Below, piece by piece: positions 35,877-48,700 of a stretch of 64,000 nucleotides of DNA. The DNA is taken from contig OY987237.1 of the NCBI GenBank assembly GCA_963920705.1, forward strand, positions 8,710,601 through 8,774,600. Direction: 5' to 3'. Position 1 is the stretch's first letter. Every line of letters begins with the position of its first letter. This stretch comes from Odiellus spinosus. Lineage: Eukaryota > Arthropoda > Arachnida > Opiliones > Phalangiidae. The position numbers and the translations under genes are program-made. The notes beneath the pieces are model-generated. The model had not been told where the DNA came from. It made no database searches and saw only the letters and a program-made list of their open reading frames with translations.

Positions 35877-36192
35877 CAAGAATTCATTCAGGTTCCATAA
35901 GAATATGGGAGGGCCGCAATTCAATAACCATCCTCCCAAACTTTGTAGCAAAAGTTCGTCTGCTTCGGATCGATTTTTCAAGTAAATCGCTCGTGAAATC
36001 TATTATTAACCCACGCCACTAACGACCTTGACATAATATTTTGGGTAATAAAAATGGAGCCGACCGAAAAAAGATCTAAGCGTACAAATGTTGCGAAAAT
36101 TGCAGACAAACTTTTGTTACAAAGTTTGGGAGGATGGTACCAGAGGCTAAAGCTATGCTCCCATATTCTTATGGAACCTGAATGGATTCTTG
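35877..36192 (+). mobile_element. Family D MITE, 316 bp, 7 bp target duplication
   Basis: It begins CAAGAATTCATTCAGG and ends CCTGAATGGATTCTTG, flanked by exact TCATTAG repeats (35870-35876 and 36193-36199). The arms are foldback; the middle of about 130 bp is unique and reads ATGGAGCCGACCGAAAAAAG, a short open frame (MEPTEKRSKRTNVAKIAD) that may be a remnant of a parent transposase start. Confidence 0.88.
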
Positions 36193-36835
36193 TCATTAGT
36201 GTATATACATATAGTTTGCAAAAAGAGGTTTAATTCTATACGTACTATATCAGATTGAATTTTCCATTGGAGTTGCTCCGAGTTCGCCCAAGATTGGGTC
36301 TTTTAGGTTCCAAAAAAATACAACTTTACATATATATTTTTTTCCATTATTATATTATTTTATTATATTTCTTGTATTTTAATAATAAACATGCCCGGGG
36401 TACAAGATTTTTGGTTTGTGTAGGCTTATATTTAACAAAAGAAAGTTTGCTTTTTATTACAAATGCCATGAAGAAGTTTTCTTCAGTGATGTGAAACAAT
36501 CCATTACGCGTGATTATAAATACACTTACAGTTTTAACGGTATATAGTAACATTTTGAAAAATATTGCGCGCGGGAAAAGTTTATAATATTCTACTATTT
36601 TAAATTTATAACACTTCTTTTATTTTTATTAAAAATTGTCAAACACCTATTATAGAAGCAGTAAAACCCAGATTAGGTTATAGACCGAGTGGGGAAATCA
36701 AATGATGTGACGTTACACTAGCTCGAATATATCTCTCAATCATCGACAGAAGAGGGGTGTAAAACTGAAGAACTATAACAGGCAGTGGTTATATGGTTCC
36801 TTTCCACAGTCGTCCTATAATAATTTGGGTAAAAC

Positions 36836-37172
36836 CAGAAGCCGATGAAACCCTCCTTTGAAGTCTATTACTCCCTGGTCTAGTCTACCTCTCTCTGTAT
36901 GGGTTAGTTTCAAAAAGCGCGATTCGTACGCCTCCTAACGGTAGATATTTTCGGTGCGGGAGTTCGTCGAGCGAATATCTCTAGCAGCCTTGGAGTTCGT
37001 CAAAAAAACGTCGTCGTTTGTGGAGAGAGAGAATTGCCAATTTTCCGTAGACAGGGGGTATGAAGTAGGACCCCTCCGATCTCGTAAAATTGTGAATTTT
37101 ACCCATACAGAGAGGAGCGCTATATCGAACATTAGAGTAGTAGACTTCAAAGGAGGGTTTCATCTACTTCTG
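36836..37172 (+). mobile_element. Family C MITE, full 337 bp copy, 7 bp target duplication
   Basis: Nearly identical along its whole length to the copy at 11243-11578. Ends CAGAAGCCGATGAAACCC and CATCTACTTCTG; exact GTAAAAC repeats lie at 36829-36835 and 37173-37179. The high identity to a copy 25 kb away indicates recent movement. Confidence 0.9.
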
Positions 37173-39847
37173 GTAAAACACACCACTCGTACCTCACAAG
37201 AAGTTCAAGAAAGAGACCAAGATACAACCAACAGGAATTCATATTAAATATAGACTGAATATTTGTCATGGTTTAGTGAATGTGCGTCATAGTTCAGCTA
37301 ATCTTATTCTCCTTAGGTAAAACCGGGTCGTAACTAAGACAACCAAAAAATTGGCTTTTTTGTCAGTAAAGTCGGTTCAAGAGAGTCAATATTCCTTTTA
37401 TATTGACTTCGAAAATATCATTTCTATTGTAACTTCAATAGGAAAATGGAGCATTTTGATTGGTTAAAGAACCATTGGAATTGTATTAAACATGACCTAC
37501 TCAAAGCATTTATTAGAACGGGTGCATTAGCCTTTTCGGAAACTTTGATAAACTTCTTATGAGGGACTTTTGATTTAATCTAAGACCATTAAACCTTCTG
37601 GACTCGAATGACGATAGACCGCATGGCCAGCAAACAAACCATTTACAGAGTGAACGCAATATATATAAGAAATGGTGTATTATTTCTGATAAGTGTGTTT
37701 CTTTAATTAACACTCCTGACATATTTTTTGAGGGGATAAAAGAATAAGTATAGCTTTCCTTACGTTGTCCACCTCCAATCTAAGTGATAAAGTTAACCCA
37801 ACTTCGTTAAGGTGAAGGCTAGGTGGATAATCTTGCTCTTGAACCTATCTATCATTTTAGTTTTGATGTTTCTTAAGAAGGGGTCAACCAGCTGAGGTAT
37901 AAAATTTCGAATATGGCGTTTTAATATAATGATAAAACTAAAAATATAATCCATTCGAAAAAATGGTGAGGTAAAGCGTACATCTGAATCGAAAAATACG
38001 CTTTTTTTCTCGGAAGGTGTGCCCACAAACGATGTCATTTAATAAATGGGATCTTATCATTCGAGTTCATGCGCTTAATAGTCTTAAATGTAATTATCTT
38101 ATATATCAAACAAGGATAAAATAACATCAACCACTAGATAATTAATATTAAATATAAATATTTTTACATTACTTCAAAACTTGTTGCGCAACATTCGGTC
38201 TCCACGAAGTATATATATATACTATTAAACCACTCGATGACTAATTATGTACTAATTAATTATGTACAAACATTTACGTACAAAATAGTTCCTTTGACAG
38301 CGATCACGCTTGTGTATAAACCAACATTAACGTCTTCCTTATATAGTTAATTATTTCTCTAAATTTTCGATTATTTTTCCATCGAAATTGCGCAAAATAT
38401 TTAATTATATTTTCGTCTCAATTTATTCATTATTTTAGTGTTTAAGGCACGCAGCCCCGGCGCCGTTCTTCATTAATTATCGTATTTTTTCCTCCGACTA
38501 GATTTGGACCTCTATTTATTGTTTTAATTGATTTTCTTCAATGCCATCGTTTATTTCCATTAATTGTATACTTGAATAATTATTTTTGGCAAAAAGCGGG
38601 AGATTTGAAATTCATTTCACGCATTTATGATTGTGATTTCATTTTTCAAAAAAATAATTTGTTCTCAAAATTTATTGGGAGGTTTAATATTTTGATTATA
38701 TTGGATTGGATTCTGAAATAAAAATTGGAGTTAGTGTTTTTAACTTATTTGGGGCAGCAAATTTGCTAAGCCTAAACTATCGAAGCGGTAGTCTAGCCTC
38801 TATAGCTTATACGTTCACACTAACAACTCTGAAACCGATTTTAAACCGTTCAAATCGATTTTTCAAGCAAATACTTCCATTTTTTGACAAAATATCTCTA
38901 CAGTTGACCCAGAAATGTTTCATTTTGACCTTTAGAACACGGTTAAAAACGGTTTCAAATTCTTCAGTATGAAAGTGGCTTATGTTTCTATTATTTTTCG
39001 TGTTAGGTCACGTTTTCAATCCAGATTGTTTCGCCCAAGAATCAAATTGCGTCAAATGCAATGTGAATTTAGTCAATTTACCTTAGATTGAAAACGCGCC
39101 TTAACTACTCAATTAGATTTTATTTGAAACTTACTTATCATGCAGTGTAATTTTTCTTTTTAGAAATCATCGCAAAAACATGCGGGTCACAACATCTTTG
39201 TCACGGGTGAGTATACAACGTCATATCCAGTCGGTAAATTTGGTTAACTAAGCCATCATAAACACGCTACAAATGCTTCAACACGCGTTATACCAAGACA
39301 AGACCGAAAACGCGAATCCGAGACCGACAAGCAATTTTTCGCACGAATTCAGTACTTACATGGATCTAATTCTATTAACTTCCAACATTCGACACGAGAT
39401 TATCACGCAAGTACTGGTTTACAAAATTTCAAATACCATGCTTGTAGAAAAATCATAATAATAGCTTTGTTTAAGAGGAATTGGTTAAATGTGAAAAGGT
39501 ATGACGGTGGACTACATCTCTATAGATGATAAAATATATAGGCATACCATTTGAAAATCTGTGCGGGAAACTCAAATTAAATAAAATTAACGTTTAAATA
39601 TTACTAACTTATCAACTTCGGCAAGATATCACCAACTACCAAAACAAAAACATAATTCAGGCAATCGTTTTAGACCAGCTAGTTAGCTTTTTAAAGTAAT
39701 TTCAGCATTATAAACATTCTAACCAAGGCTTAGGTCAAAAAGTCAAGCAAATCGTGTTAAAACACAGTGTAAGACAGCTTAAACAAACGCATCCTTAACG
39801 GTGGTGGCAAGCGAGACGAGCAACAATATAGTAAAAATACCGGACGG
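37173..39847. other. Gene-free stretch downstream of the four-pass gene
   Basis: No exon supported. It likely includes the 3'UTR of the four-pass gene at its right end; on the minus strand AATAAA occurs at about 39118-39123. A worn foldback repeat lies at 38800-38985. Confidence 0.5.
38800..38985. repeat. Foldback repeat related in style to the one at 62636
   Basis: ACGTTCACACTAACAACTC and GAAACCGATTTTAAACCG on the left pair with CGGTTAAAAACGGTTTC and TTCAGTATGAAAGTGGC on the right. The mix of ACACTA near the ends and AAACCG/CGATT inside is shared with the large foldback at 62636-63143. Confidence 0.45.
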
Positions 39848-42723
39848 TTAAATCTTAAGCCTAACATAATAACCATAAATCTGACCTTTATTGGTTCTTT
39901 GCCCTAGCAGGGGTTGAGTGTCCTTGATGTTAACGGAATTGCGGCCTTCGTCGACGTTATTGCAATCCTCGGACAATTCTCGGTCCGTTTCCGGTTTTCC
40001 TTTGGCATTTTCGACACGCTTGACTTGAGGCGGAATATCTTGAGTGGGGCTGACGCTTCGGCTGTCGACGGGCAACAAGGTAACGTCGCTGTATCCGTTC
40101 AAGTGACGACTTTCTTCGTTGATGGTTCCTAATTCGGGGTAAACGCCTGAAACATATAGTGGAACTACTTTGGTACTCTCCCGCGAAGAATGCCACGATT
40201 CCTAAATCCCCACGGCAAAAGCTTAGATCACGATTCAAGCGATTAGAGCAATAACCTTTCGATTAGTTCCTATAAACTATTCAGCGCTTAAAATTCAATT
40301 TTCGCGGCCCTAATCGAACCTTCTATTCTATCGAGAGGGGAAAAAAAAATCAATAATTTAATCAAGGAATCTATTTAAAACGTATTCTAGATTACATAAT
40401 TGATTTAAGCCCCGTTTTCAATCAATGTTTTTCAAGATTTTGCGACATGCATTTTAATATCCGCTTCTTTGTTACTCAAAGCAAAAACTTGATTATCATT
40501 TGATTATTTTTAAATAGAAAGCTTTCCAAAATATGTTTAATTTTTGGACAGGTTTCATTCTTAAGTATTAATCAGTATTCATGGTTAACTCAATGTTTTT
40601 CCATATACACTACATTGTTGCAGCCATGTAGAAGTACTAACCTTCCTAAAAGAATCTAGTATGACCTGGATACCTTAAAATAAAACGGCAACCCTCTTCA
40701 GACGAGGCATAATTAAGCGAGATTTAATCAGATTTAACTAAGGTCTAATTGAACTGAGAATGCTCAGTTAAATCTGATTAAACCGGCTAAGAGGGTATAA
40801 GTAGTATAGCAACGCGAGACGACTAACTTCATGTTTAAATAAGTTAATTGTTTGTAGATTACGCACCTGAACGACTGACTGAGAGTCTCTGTTGATAGGA
40901 AGGTAGGGATGAAACAGCGGTGGACATGCCTTCGTCCGTTACTTGAGTCGAAAATTTTGGAACTGACAAATAAGAAGAGCTTTTTCCGTTGGTTACACCG
41001 CCAGGATTTTGCGCAAAGTGAACCTAATAGGACAAAATAAATAAATTCAAAGTTATATTTCAATATTAAGGTTATAATTCACGATGAAGGTCATCATCCA
41101 AATAACCAAAGGCTATACGAAAAGTTTAACAACTTGTGCCCTGCATAATTAAAAAGTTTTCAGAACCTTAAGGGGCTGTGTAATTTTAATACTACTATCA
41201 GGCTCCATGTAGTTTCCGCAATTTTGCATAGAACTGCCAATATAACTCAAAATATAATTATAATTAATGATGGTACCGTATCATTAATTAAATATCATTC
41301 AATTTAAATATCATTAAAACTTTATATTCAATTAGAGTATAACTTCAAAACTATAACTTAATTAAAACTTAAAATTAATCCGACTAAATGTAAAGCAATA
41401 ACCGGAGAAGAAAATTCCATTTTGAAACTAACGGAAATGGAAGGAACATATTCAAAGTGGGAATCTTAAAGACTCAAACAGAAGTCGATAAAATCGGATA
41501 AAATACTCGCTGCCAAATTAGAAAAATAAACTTTAAACCTAGATTCCTAGAATTTTTTTTTATCCCTCTTTCCTTTCTAAGTTGAACACTGGAATAAAAA
41601 GTAAACCGCAATAAAAAAATCTGGGCAATTTTCTCTAAAAGATCAATATATACGGCGCAGAACGAGCTGTTAAAGTATTCGCTCAGTATCAGTTAATAGG
41701 GAGAAAGGAGAAGGGTAGATTTTCAGTATAGGTAGCTGTATTCAACCTTCCCGCCTGTTATTCCATTAACAGCAACTCCTGGAACCCAATCTACTCATTG
41801 TCAATCCGAATTTTCTCTAGAGCTAAGACTACGCATCGAGACATTAGCTTTGATTGAAATAACGTTAGACTAACTTCGCGAAATGCAGTGAACTTCGTTT
41901 GACACAAAGTTAACGCAATATCCGCGCTGCTAGAAGCATCGTGATTGGGTTAGACCCTCTCTCTTCCGGTTCGACAAAAAACTTTTTTTCTCGAAAAAAG
42001 TTTGATGTTAGGAAAAGGAACGGGCGCGGCGAGAGAACTATGATTGATCCGATTTAATACTCACTACCAAGATACGTTGTCGACATTTCCTAGTTAGAAA
42101 ACAATATATCTCGACTCGAACGTCAAGTTAACTTAGACTAAAACTCGACAGGCGTTTCAGACTCCGACAGTACTAGACGTGATAGGTTGAATCAGTTTTT
42201 TAAAAAACCAGGGAGATGCATGCCCTTAAGCTTTTGTACACTGGATGGCCACACGCACTCTCTTCTAGAAAACTCCGTTGAATTCGTTCAAGGGAAGATG
42301 AATTTAAGTTTTATCTCATGTTTCCCTGACCCAATAACACGAAGATCACACTAAGTTCCCTGACCAAATAACACGAAGATCACACTAAGTTCCCTGACCA
42401 AATAACACGAAGATCACACTAAGTTCCCTGACCAAATAACACGAAGATCACACTAAGTTCCCTGACCAAATAACACGAAGATCACACTAAGTTCCCTGAC
42501 CAAATAACACGAAGATCACACTAAGTTCCTGTTAAGTTGAAGCTACTAACATAGTAAATAAATACACACGTATTGATTAGGCATAACTAACCGAGTCGGT
42601 CACTAGTTTATTAAACATCTGCCCTCTTAGCTTTATACATCTACATTCATTAACTCGTATACCTCTAGATAACAAACCATGTGACTGATAAGAGTCTTAT
42701 GTTTTTTAATAATGTAACATGTT

Positions 42724-42759
<36 letters not shown>

Positions 42760-45700
42760 CCAATCTGTGTAACGGTTGGGAGGCTTTAATGGTCTTCCGC
42801 TTCTTGAGACCGGAACTGAAATTGCGACGCTAAGGTTAGTCGTTAGCGGTCGATCGGGCATCGAGAGTTGACTTTCGGTCGTCACAAGTCTTTGGGTTTG
42901 CTCGTGTCTAGGTTGACGTTTATGACTTGTTTTGGTTTGTTGATTGGTCGGTGCATCACTTGATTGTCGAGGTTGACTTGCAGATCGAGGTGGTCTGGTT
43001 AGTTGCGGCTGTGGAGTAAGTCTCTGACTAGTTGATCGGATGTGTCTTGGAACTCTTTGTCGCCTTCCTACTAGTTGATGGCTATTACCATCGTGATATG
43101 GACGAATTGGGGTGTGTCTTGACGGTTGCGCAAGTAATGTTGTACGATTCGTGGTTCCCATGTGGACTTCACATGACGGTTCAGGAGTTTTTGTCTGGAC
43201 CTTTCCAAGAGCTTGTTTCGATTGAAGATCTTCCGCACACCTTACGTGTTTGTTTGTTTTAATAGCTGTTATCTGGGATGCCTTGACTGGTCGTAAGTGT
43301 ATCTGATTCCTACGGTACCGAGCGCCCGATTCTGTTTCTATCAGATAAGATTCTGGTTCTGAAGCCTGTCCGATAATTCTTGCTGATTTCCACGTGCGCG
43401 GTGCTGCGTTATATCGGACATAATCCCCGATTTTAAATTCGGTTGACGAGTTATTGCTAGAGATTCCCGAGCGAGGCTTTAACATGGTTTGGCGACGTGC
43501 TTGTAGCGCTTCTACGGTTTCCTGTGTTGAAAATTTGGGTTGGAGAGTTCGCATCGTGGTCGTATTCGGTGTTCTTAGGAGCCGTCCCATCAACATTTCA
43601 GACGGTGATGGTAGTCCTTGGAGTGGTGTAGCTCGGTATTCCAATAATGCATAATGAGGATTTATGCCGGCCATTAATGCTTTTGTCAGCAGGTTCTTAA
43701 TCGTCTGAATGTGGCGCTCTACCATTCCATTTGATTGAGGGAAGTGAGGACTTGATGTCTTGTGTACGTTAACTCCCCACTGGCTCAAGAATTCATCAAA
43801 TTCTCTGGAGTTAAACGGTGGCCCGTTATCCGTAATAATCGTTTGTGGAGTTCCATGTCGTGAAAAATGTGGGATTATCGCTCTGATAACGGCCTTGGCA
43901 TCAGTTTTCTTTAGTTCGTCCACTTCTACGAATTTAGAGTGATAATCTACGCAAATCAACATTGCTTGATCATTATGGTGGAACAGGTCCATTCCGATAG
44001 TTTGCCATGGGAGAAGCGGGACTTCATGCGGTCGTGATACTTGATGAGTTTTTGCTCTGTCACGTGTTCGACAAACTTCGCACGCTTGGATTAATTCATT
44101 TATTTCACGCGTCATCCCTGGCCAATAGACGTGAAGACGGGCTTTCCTGACGCAGGCATTAACACCTTGATGAGCCGCGTGTAATTGATAAAGTATATCT
44201 CGTCGCATTACATTGGGAATCACAAGTCTCTGTCCCCTGTATATTAATCCGTCATCTGTATGTAACTCGTCCTTTATAAGCCAATATGAGTGCAAGTTTG
44301 GCTTCAGCTTATCCTGAAATCTTGGCCATCCTGCTCTATCATAATTTATTAGGGTTTGCATGTCTGCGTCATTGGCTATAGCTTTTTCATATTCCTTCCG
44401 TTTCTGGTCCGATAAAACTGTCATCGAGTGCAGTGCGGCTGAGGGTCCTTCTAGATAGTTCGTATTTATGTCTGTGCTAGGTGAAGGAGATCTCGATAAG
44501 GTGTCAGCAATATACATCTGTACCCCTGGTACAAAGGTTAATTGTGGATCGTATCGTGATAGACGTAGTACGAGTCTTTGTAGCCGTGGAGAGAGAAGTT
44601 GTAACGGTTTCTTCACTATTGCCAACAATGGATTATGATCCGTCTGAACGATGACTTTCGTGGCAACAATGTAATAGTTGAAATGCTCCAGAGCGTATAC
44701 GATAGCAAGCAGTTCTTTTTCGATTTGCGCGTATCGCTGTTGAGTGGCTGTAAGAGTCGTGGAAGCGTATTGTACTGGTTGATTGTCCTGGAGAAGGACC
44801 GCTCCAATTCCATATTGACTGGCGTCAACAGATACGACTGTTTGCTTCGAAGGATCATAGAAGGTCAATACGGGAGCTCGGATAATGTCTTCCTTTAATT
44901 GGTCGAACTGGTGCTGCGCTTTGTCATCCCACGTAAATTCCGATGTATTCTTCAGAAGGTGTCGCAGTGGTGCCGCTTTTTCTGAATGATGTGGGATGAA
45001 TTTACTAAGGTAATTGATAACGCCCAAGAATCGTTGCAATTCCTTTTTGTTTTTTGGCGGTTGTATAGCTTGTACTGCTGTTACTTTCCTCGGATCTACT
45101 TTTACTCCATGACAGGAAAGAATATGACCCAAGTACTTGACAGATGGCACTGCTAGTTGTAGTTTCTTTTCGCTAAATTTTATTCCTGCTTGGCGTGCGC
45201 GATCTAATACTTTGCGTAGTAATTTGTTGTGAGCTTTAATTGAGGTGGCATGCAGCAGTATGTCGTCGGTAGAGATGTGGACGTTAGGAATGTCTCCAAA
45301 TATTTCGTGCATAATTCTTTGGCATAGCTCTGATGCGCTAGCTATGCCGTAGGGCAAACGTTTGAAGCGATATCTTCCAAACGGTGTGGCGAAAGTGCAT
45401 AGTCGGGAACTTTCTTCTGTTAATTGTATTTGCCAAAAGGCAGAGCTGGCATCAAGTACAGTGAATATGGTGCTACCTTGTAGATTGCTGAAGATTTCTT
45501 GGGAGGTCGGAAGCTTAAAAAGTTCACGTTTCAGAGAGGTGTTAAGATTTCTAGGGTCTAGGCACACTCTGATTTTTCCGTCATCCTTTGGTACTATGAC
45601 TAGAGGATGGACCCAGTCCGTTGGCTCCGTTACTTTTACTATGACATCCATCTCGAGCATTCGCTGTAATTCCTTCTTCAGTGGCTCGCGGAATGCATGT

Positions 45701-48700
45701 GGTATGGCTCTAGGGGGGATTATCATTGGTTTAGCGTCGTCCTTTAAGATTAGACTGTGCTGTCCAGGTAGGCAACCCATAGGGCCGAAAACATCTTGAT
45801 ATTCTTTGATTATGTCATCTGGTTTCTCTTCAACGTGGAGCGTTTCCAATTTATACGGACAAGCCTGCTCTTCGGTCCCTCCTGTAGCCAAATCTTTCGG
45901 TGTCCCATCCTGGTCCAATCGCTGTATGAGGCCCATGATTTCGCATGCGTCAGCACCCAAGATCGGGATCGTGTCCTGAGGCGTTACGTGAAATTGACAG
46001 GTTCGTGAGACATTGACAGAAGTTGTCGCGACTGTTATACATCCGAGCATAGGAACTTGATGACCAGAGTACGAAGTGACCCGTTTGTGAGTCGGAAAAA
46101 TCTGTGGTTGCGACGGTAAACGAACGTACACCTTGTATGGGATCACGTTGACTTGAGACCCCGTATCAATTTTGAAGAAAACGGGGTGGTCTTCTAAGTA
46201 GAGGCGAGACGTCCAGGAATTAGATAAGTGCTCCGTATTTGTAGAATTGAGGTTAAGCATGTGAACGTAGAAAGAGTCTGTGTTGAGGAAATGTACTTCT
46301 CCCAAGTACTCTTCGGGATCGTCGTACTGTAGTTCTGTTGCGTTATACTCGCTTGCTGGGTCGTTCGGGTGGATGCGAGTATCTTGCGAGTGAGGGTACG
46401 ATCCGTGGTAGTCCTCTGTTGAGTCAACAGATGGATCAGTCAACGGATAATCCTCGAATGGATACGTAGTGGGGACTCGTGGATGTGTTTCGGTTAAAGC
46501 GAATACAGATTTACACATCCGAGCCCAATGGTTAGTTCCTTTACATTTAGCGCATTGAGATCCGTTGGCTGGGCAAGCTCGAAAGGCATGTGTTAGACCG
46601 CAGCGCTGGCAAGACTGGTTATTGAAAGTTGGACGAGATGATGGCTGAGCAGGATGTCCTAATCGGGAAGTTGATGCAGAACGGGAAGCCCAATGGGAGT
46701 ATCCTGGTGGCCGTTGTGGTGACAAAGATTGATGACGCCACGGAGAAGACCTGTTACGCGAGAAGTTAGCATGACGAGAGATCGGACGACGCGTGTGAGC
46801 GTAGTTGTTGCGAAGTGCGTCAAGAGCTAATGGAGAGGATGGAAGTGTCGTGGATTGTAATGAACCACTGTTCATCACGGCTGCGTGTGCTCCTGAGGTC
46901 TCTTCCGCTCGGCAGAGTGTTATAGCCTTGGTTAGGGATAGCCGGCGGTAACTCATTAGTTTTTTCCGTAAGTCTTGCTTGTAAATCCCTTCCACTATTT
47001 GAGTGCAGACTAAGGAATCCGCCAAATGTTCAAATTCACAATGTCTTACTTTAGTTTTCAAGTCGGTCACGAAGTGATCGAAAGGTTCTTTTGGTCCTTG
47101 GCGTGTTGCGAAGAAAAGGTGTCGAGAGAGCGTTAAGTTTTTGTAAGGCTCGTAGTAGACTGTAAATGCGTCATAGATGTGTTGCAAAGTCCTTGGTGGT
47201 ACCGGGTCGTCTGCAGCTAAAGGTCGTTGAGGAGGGAAATCCAAAATTTTGTAGAGTTTGCGACCGTCAGTGCCAATCACATGAAGGAACGCGTTAATTT
47301 GAGAGTCATTGTTTTTTAGGTAAAGTTCCGTCGCTTTAGCGAAAACATCAAATTCCTCGTGCCATTCCTCCCAGGCATCTGCTGGATTGTCGCCTGGTGA
47401 AAAAGGGGCCGGTGCGCGAAACGTTGCGGAATTCATAATTTTAGTTACTTACAGAGAACGAGAAATTTGACTGGTTCTAACTAGTAATCGCGACTCAAGA
47501 GATATTTTTAAAAGAGAAATTTTTACCCCACTTCTGGCACCATGTTAAGTTGAAGCTACTAACATAGTAAATAAATACACACGTATTGATTAGGCATAAC
47601 TAACCGAGTCGGTCACTAGTTTATTAAACATCTGCCCTCTTAGCTTTATACATCTACATTCATTAACTCGTATACCTCTAGATAACAAACCATGTGACTG
47701 ATAAGAGTCTTATGTTTTTTAATAATGTAACAGTTCCCTGACCAAATAACATGAAGATCACACTAAGTTCCCTGACCAAATAACACGAAGATCACACCCA
47801 CGAAATTCCAAAACATAAGTCCACCCGTCAAAGGCTCCCAACATAGTTTCCTTACAAAGGGTTACTAAAATAGATACCCAACTTAAATAAATACCTGACA
47901 AAGGATTAAATAGATACTTGACAAAGGTTTCTTGTAAAAGGTCTCCAACCAAGGCTCCTAAAAAAAGACTCAAACGAAGTTCTTTGAAGGTCTATATAGT
48001 CGAGCTCAACTTGTAGGTAATATTTTAAAATGTATTTGATATACGAAAAACAAGTGTCTTTGCAAATTCGAATCTTTGTTATTCGTACGAGACTAACCCC
48101 TCTCATTGTGTGGCGTTCCAATACATTAATAACCAAAAATTTTAATTAGACTTGACACTTGCCCTTTAAGGAGACACAGTGTTAAAGAACGGTGAAAAAC
48201 GTTTCCATTTCATCGTGCCTTTAAGCGCTTACGAAGCTCCCTCCCAAATTCAATAAAATAGCCTACTATATAGAGAGTTGGAATTTCCAAGTCAGTCTCC
48301 CTCGGCATTACGTAAAATGCTCAGAGAGTAACTGAGGTGGAGTAGAGCATTTTGGGATTTTGGCCGGGAGCTGGGTCTGCCAGGAATCGCTCCGCTTAAT
48401 TTAATGCCTAAATTGATCCAATGGATTTTAAGGGTAAAATCAAATTGAGTTCCGGATTTATCGCTCGATTATAAAGCGGATGATGCGTGTTGGGGGGGGG
48501 GGGGCGGAGGGGGCAACCAGGACCGAATGGAAGTTAGGGACCATAACCCATAACGGGAGGAGTCTTTTCAATATACGGGCCATTACATCTAATTTTTGGA
48601 AAATAGAGTATAGAGTTTTCCTTCGGAAGTTAATAATACTTGGATGAGTGGGGGTATTGGACGTTTACGAACGTTCCTTCAACGAAACGGGGTCAAGATG

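Larger units (their letters stand above)
42530..47732 (-). mobile_element. Ty3/gypsy LTR retrotransposon, looks whole and very young
   Basis: A 5.2 kb element with 190 bp LTRs at both ends (TGTTAAG...GTAACA) that I find identical base for base, and a 5 bp target duplication GTTCC (42525-42529 and 47733-47737). Parts in minus-strand order: 5' LTR, a primer-binding region next to it, one long gag-pol reading frame (42754-47436), a poly(A)-type purine tract, 3' LTR. Protease, reverse transcriptase, RNase H, integrase order is that of Ty3/gypsy (Metaviridae). No envelope frame. It lies in the 12.4 kb intron of the four-pass gene, in the same direction as that gene. Identical LTRs imply insertion recent enough that it may be polymorphic. 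Confidence 0.95.

Noticed and set aside
18693-39847. Possible tRNA or other small RNA genes
   Set aside because: I looked for A/B-box and TTCGA-type motifs with matching stems and found none I could fold convincingly by eye; a covariance-model scan would decide.
43032-43262. Plus-strand open frames within the LTR element (also near 44635, 45362 and 45796)
   Set aside because: Antisense shadows of the gag-pol frame with no family resemblance.
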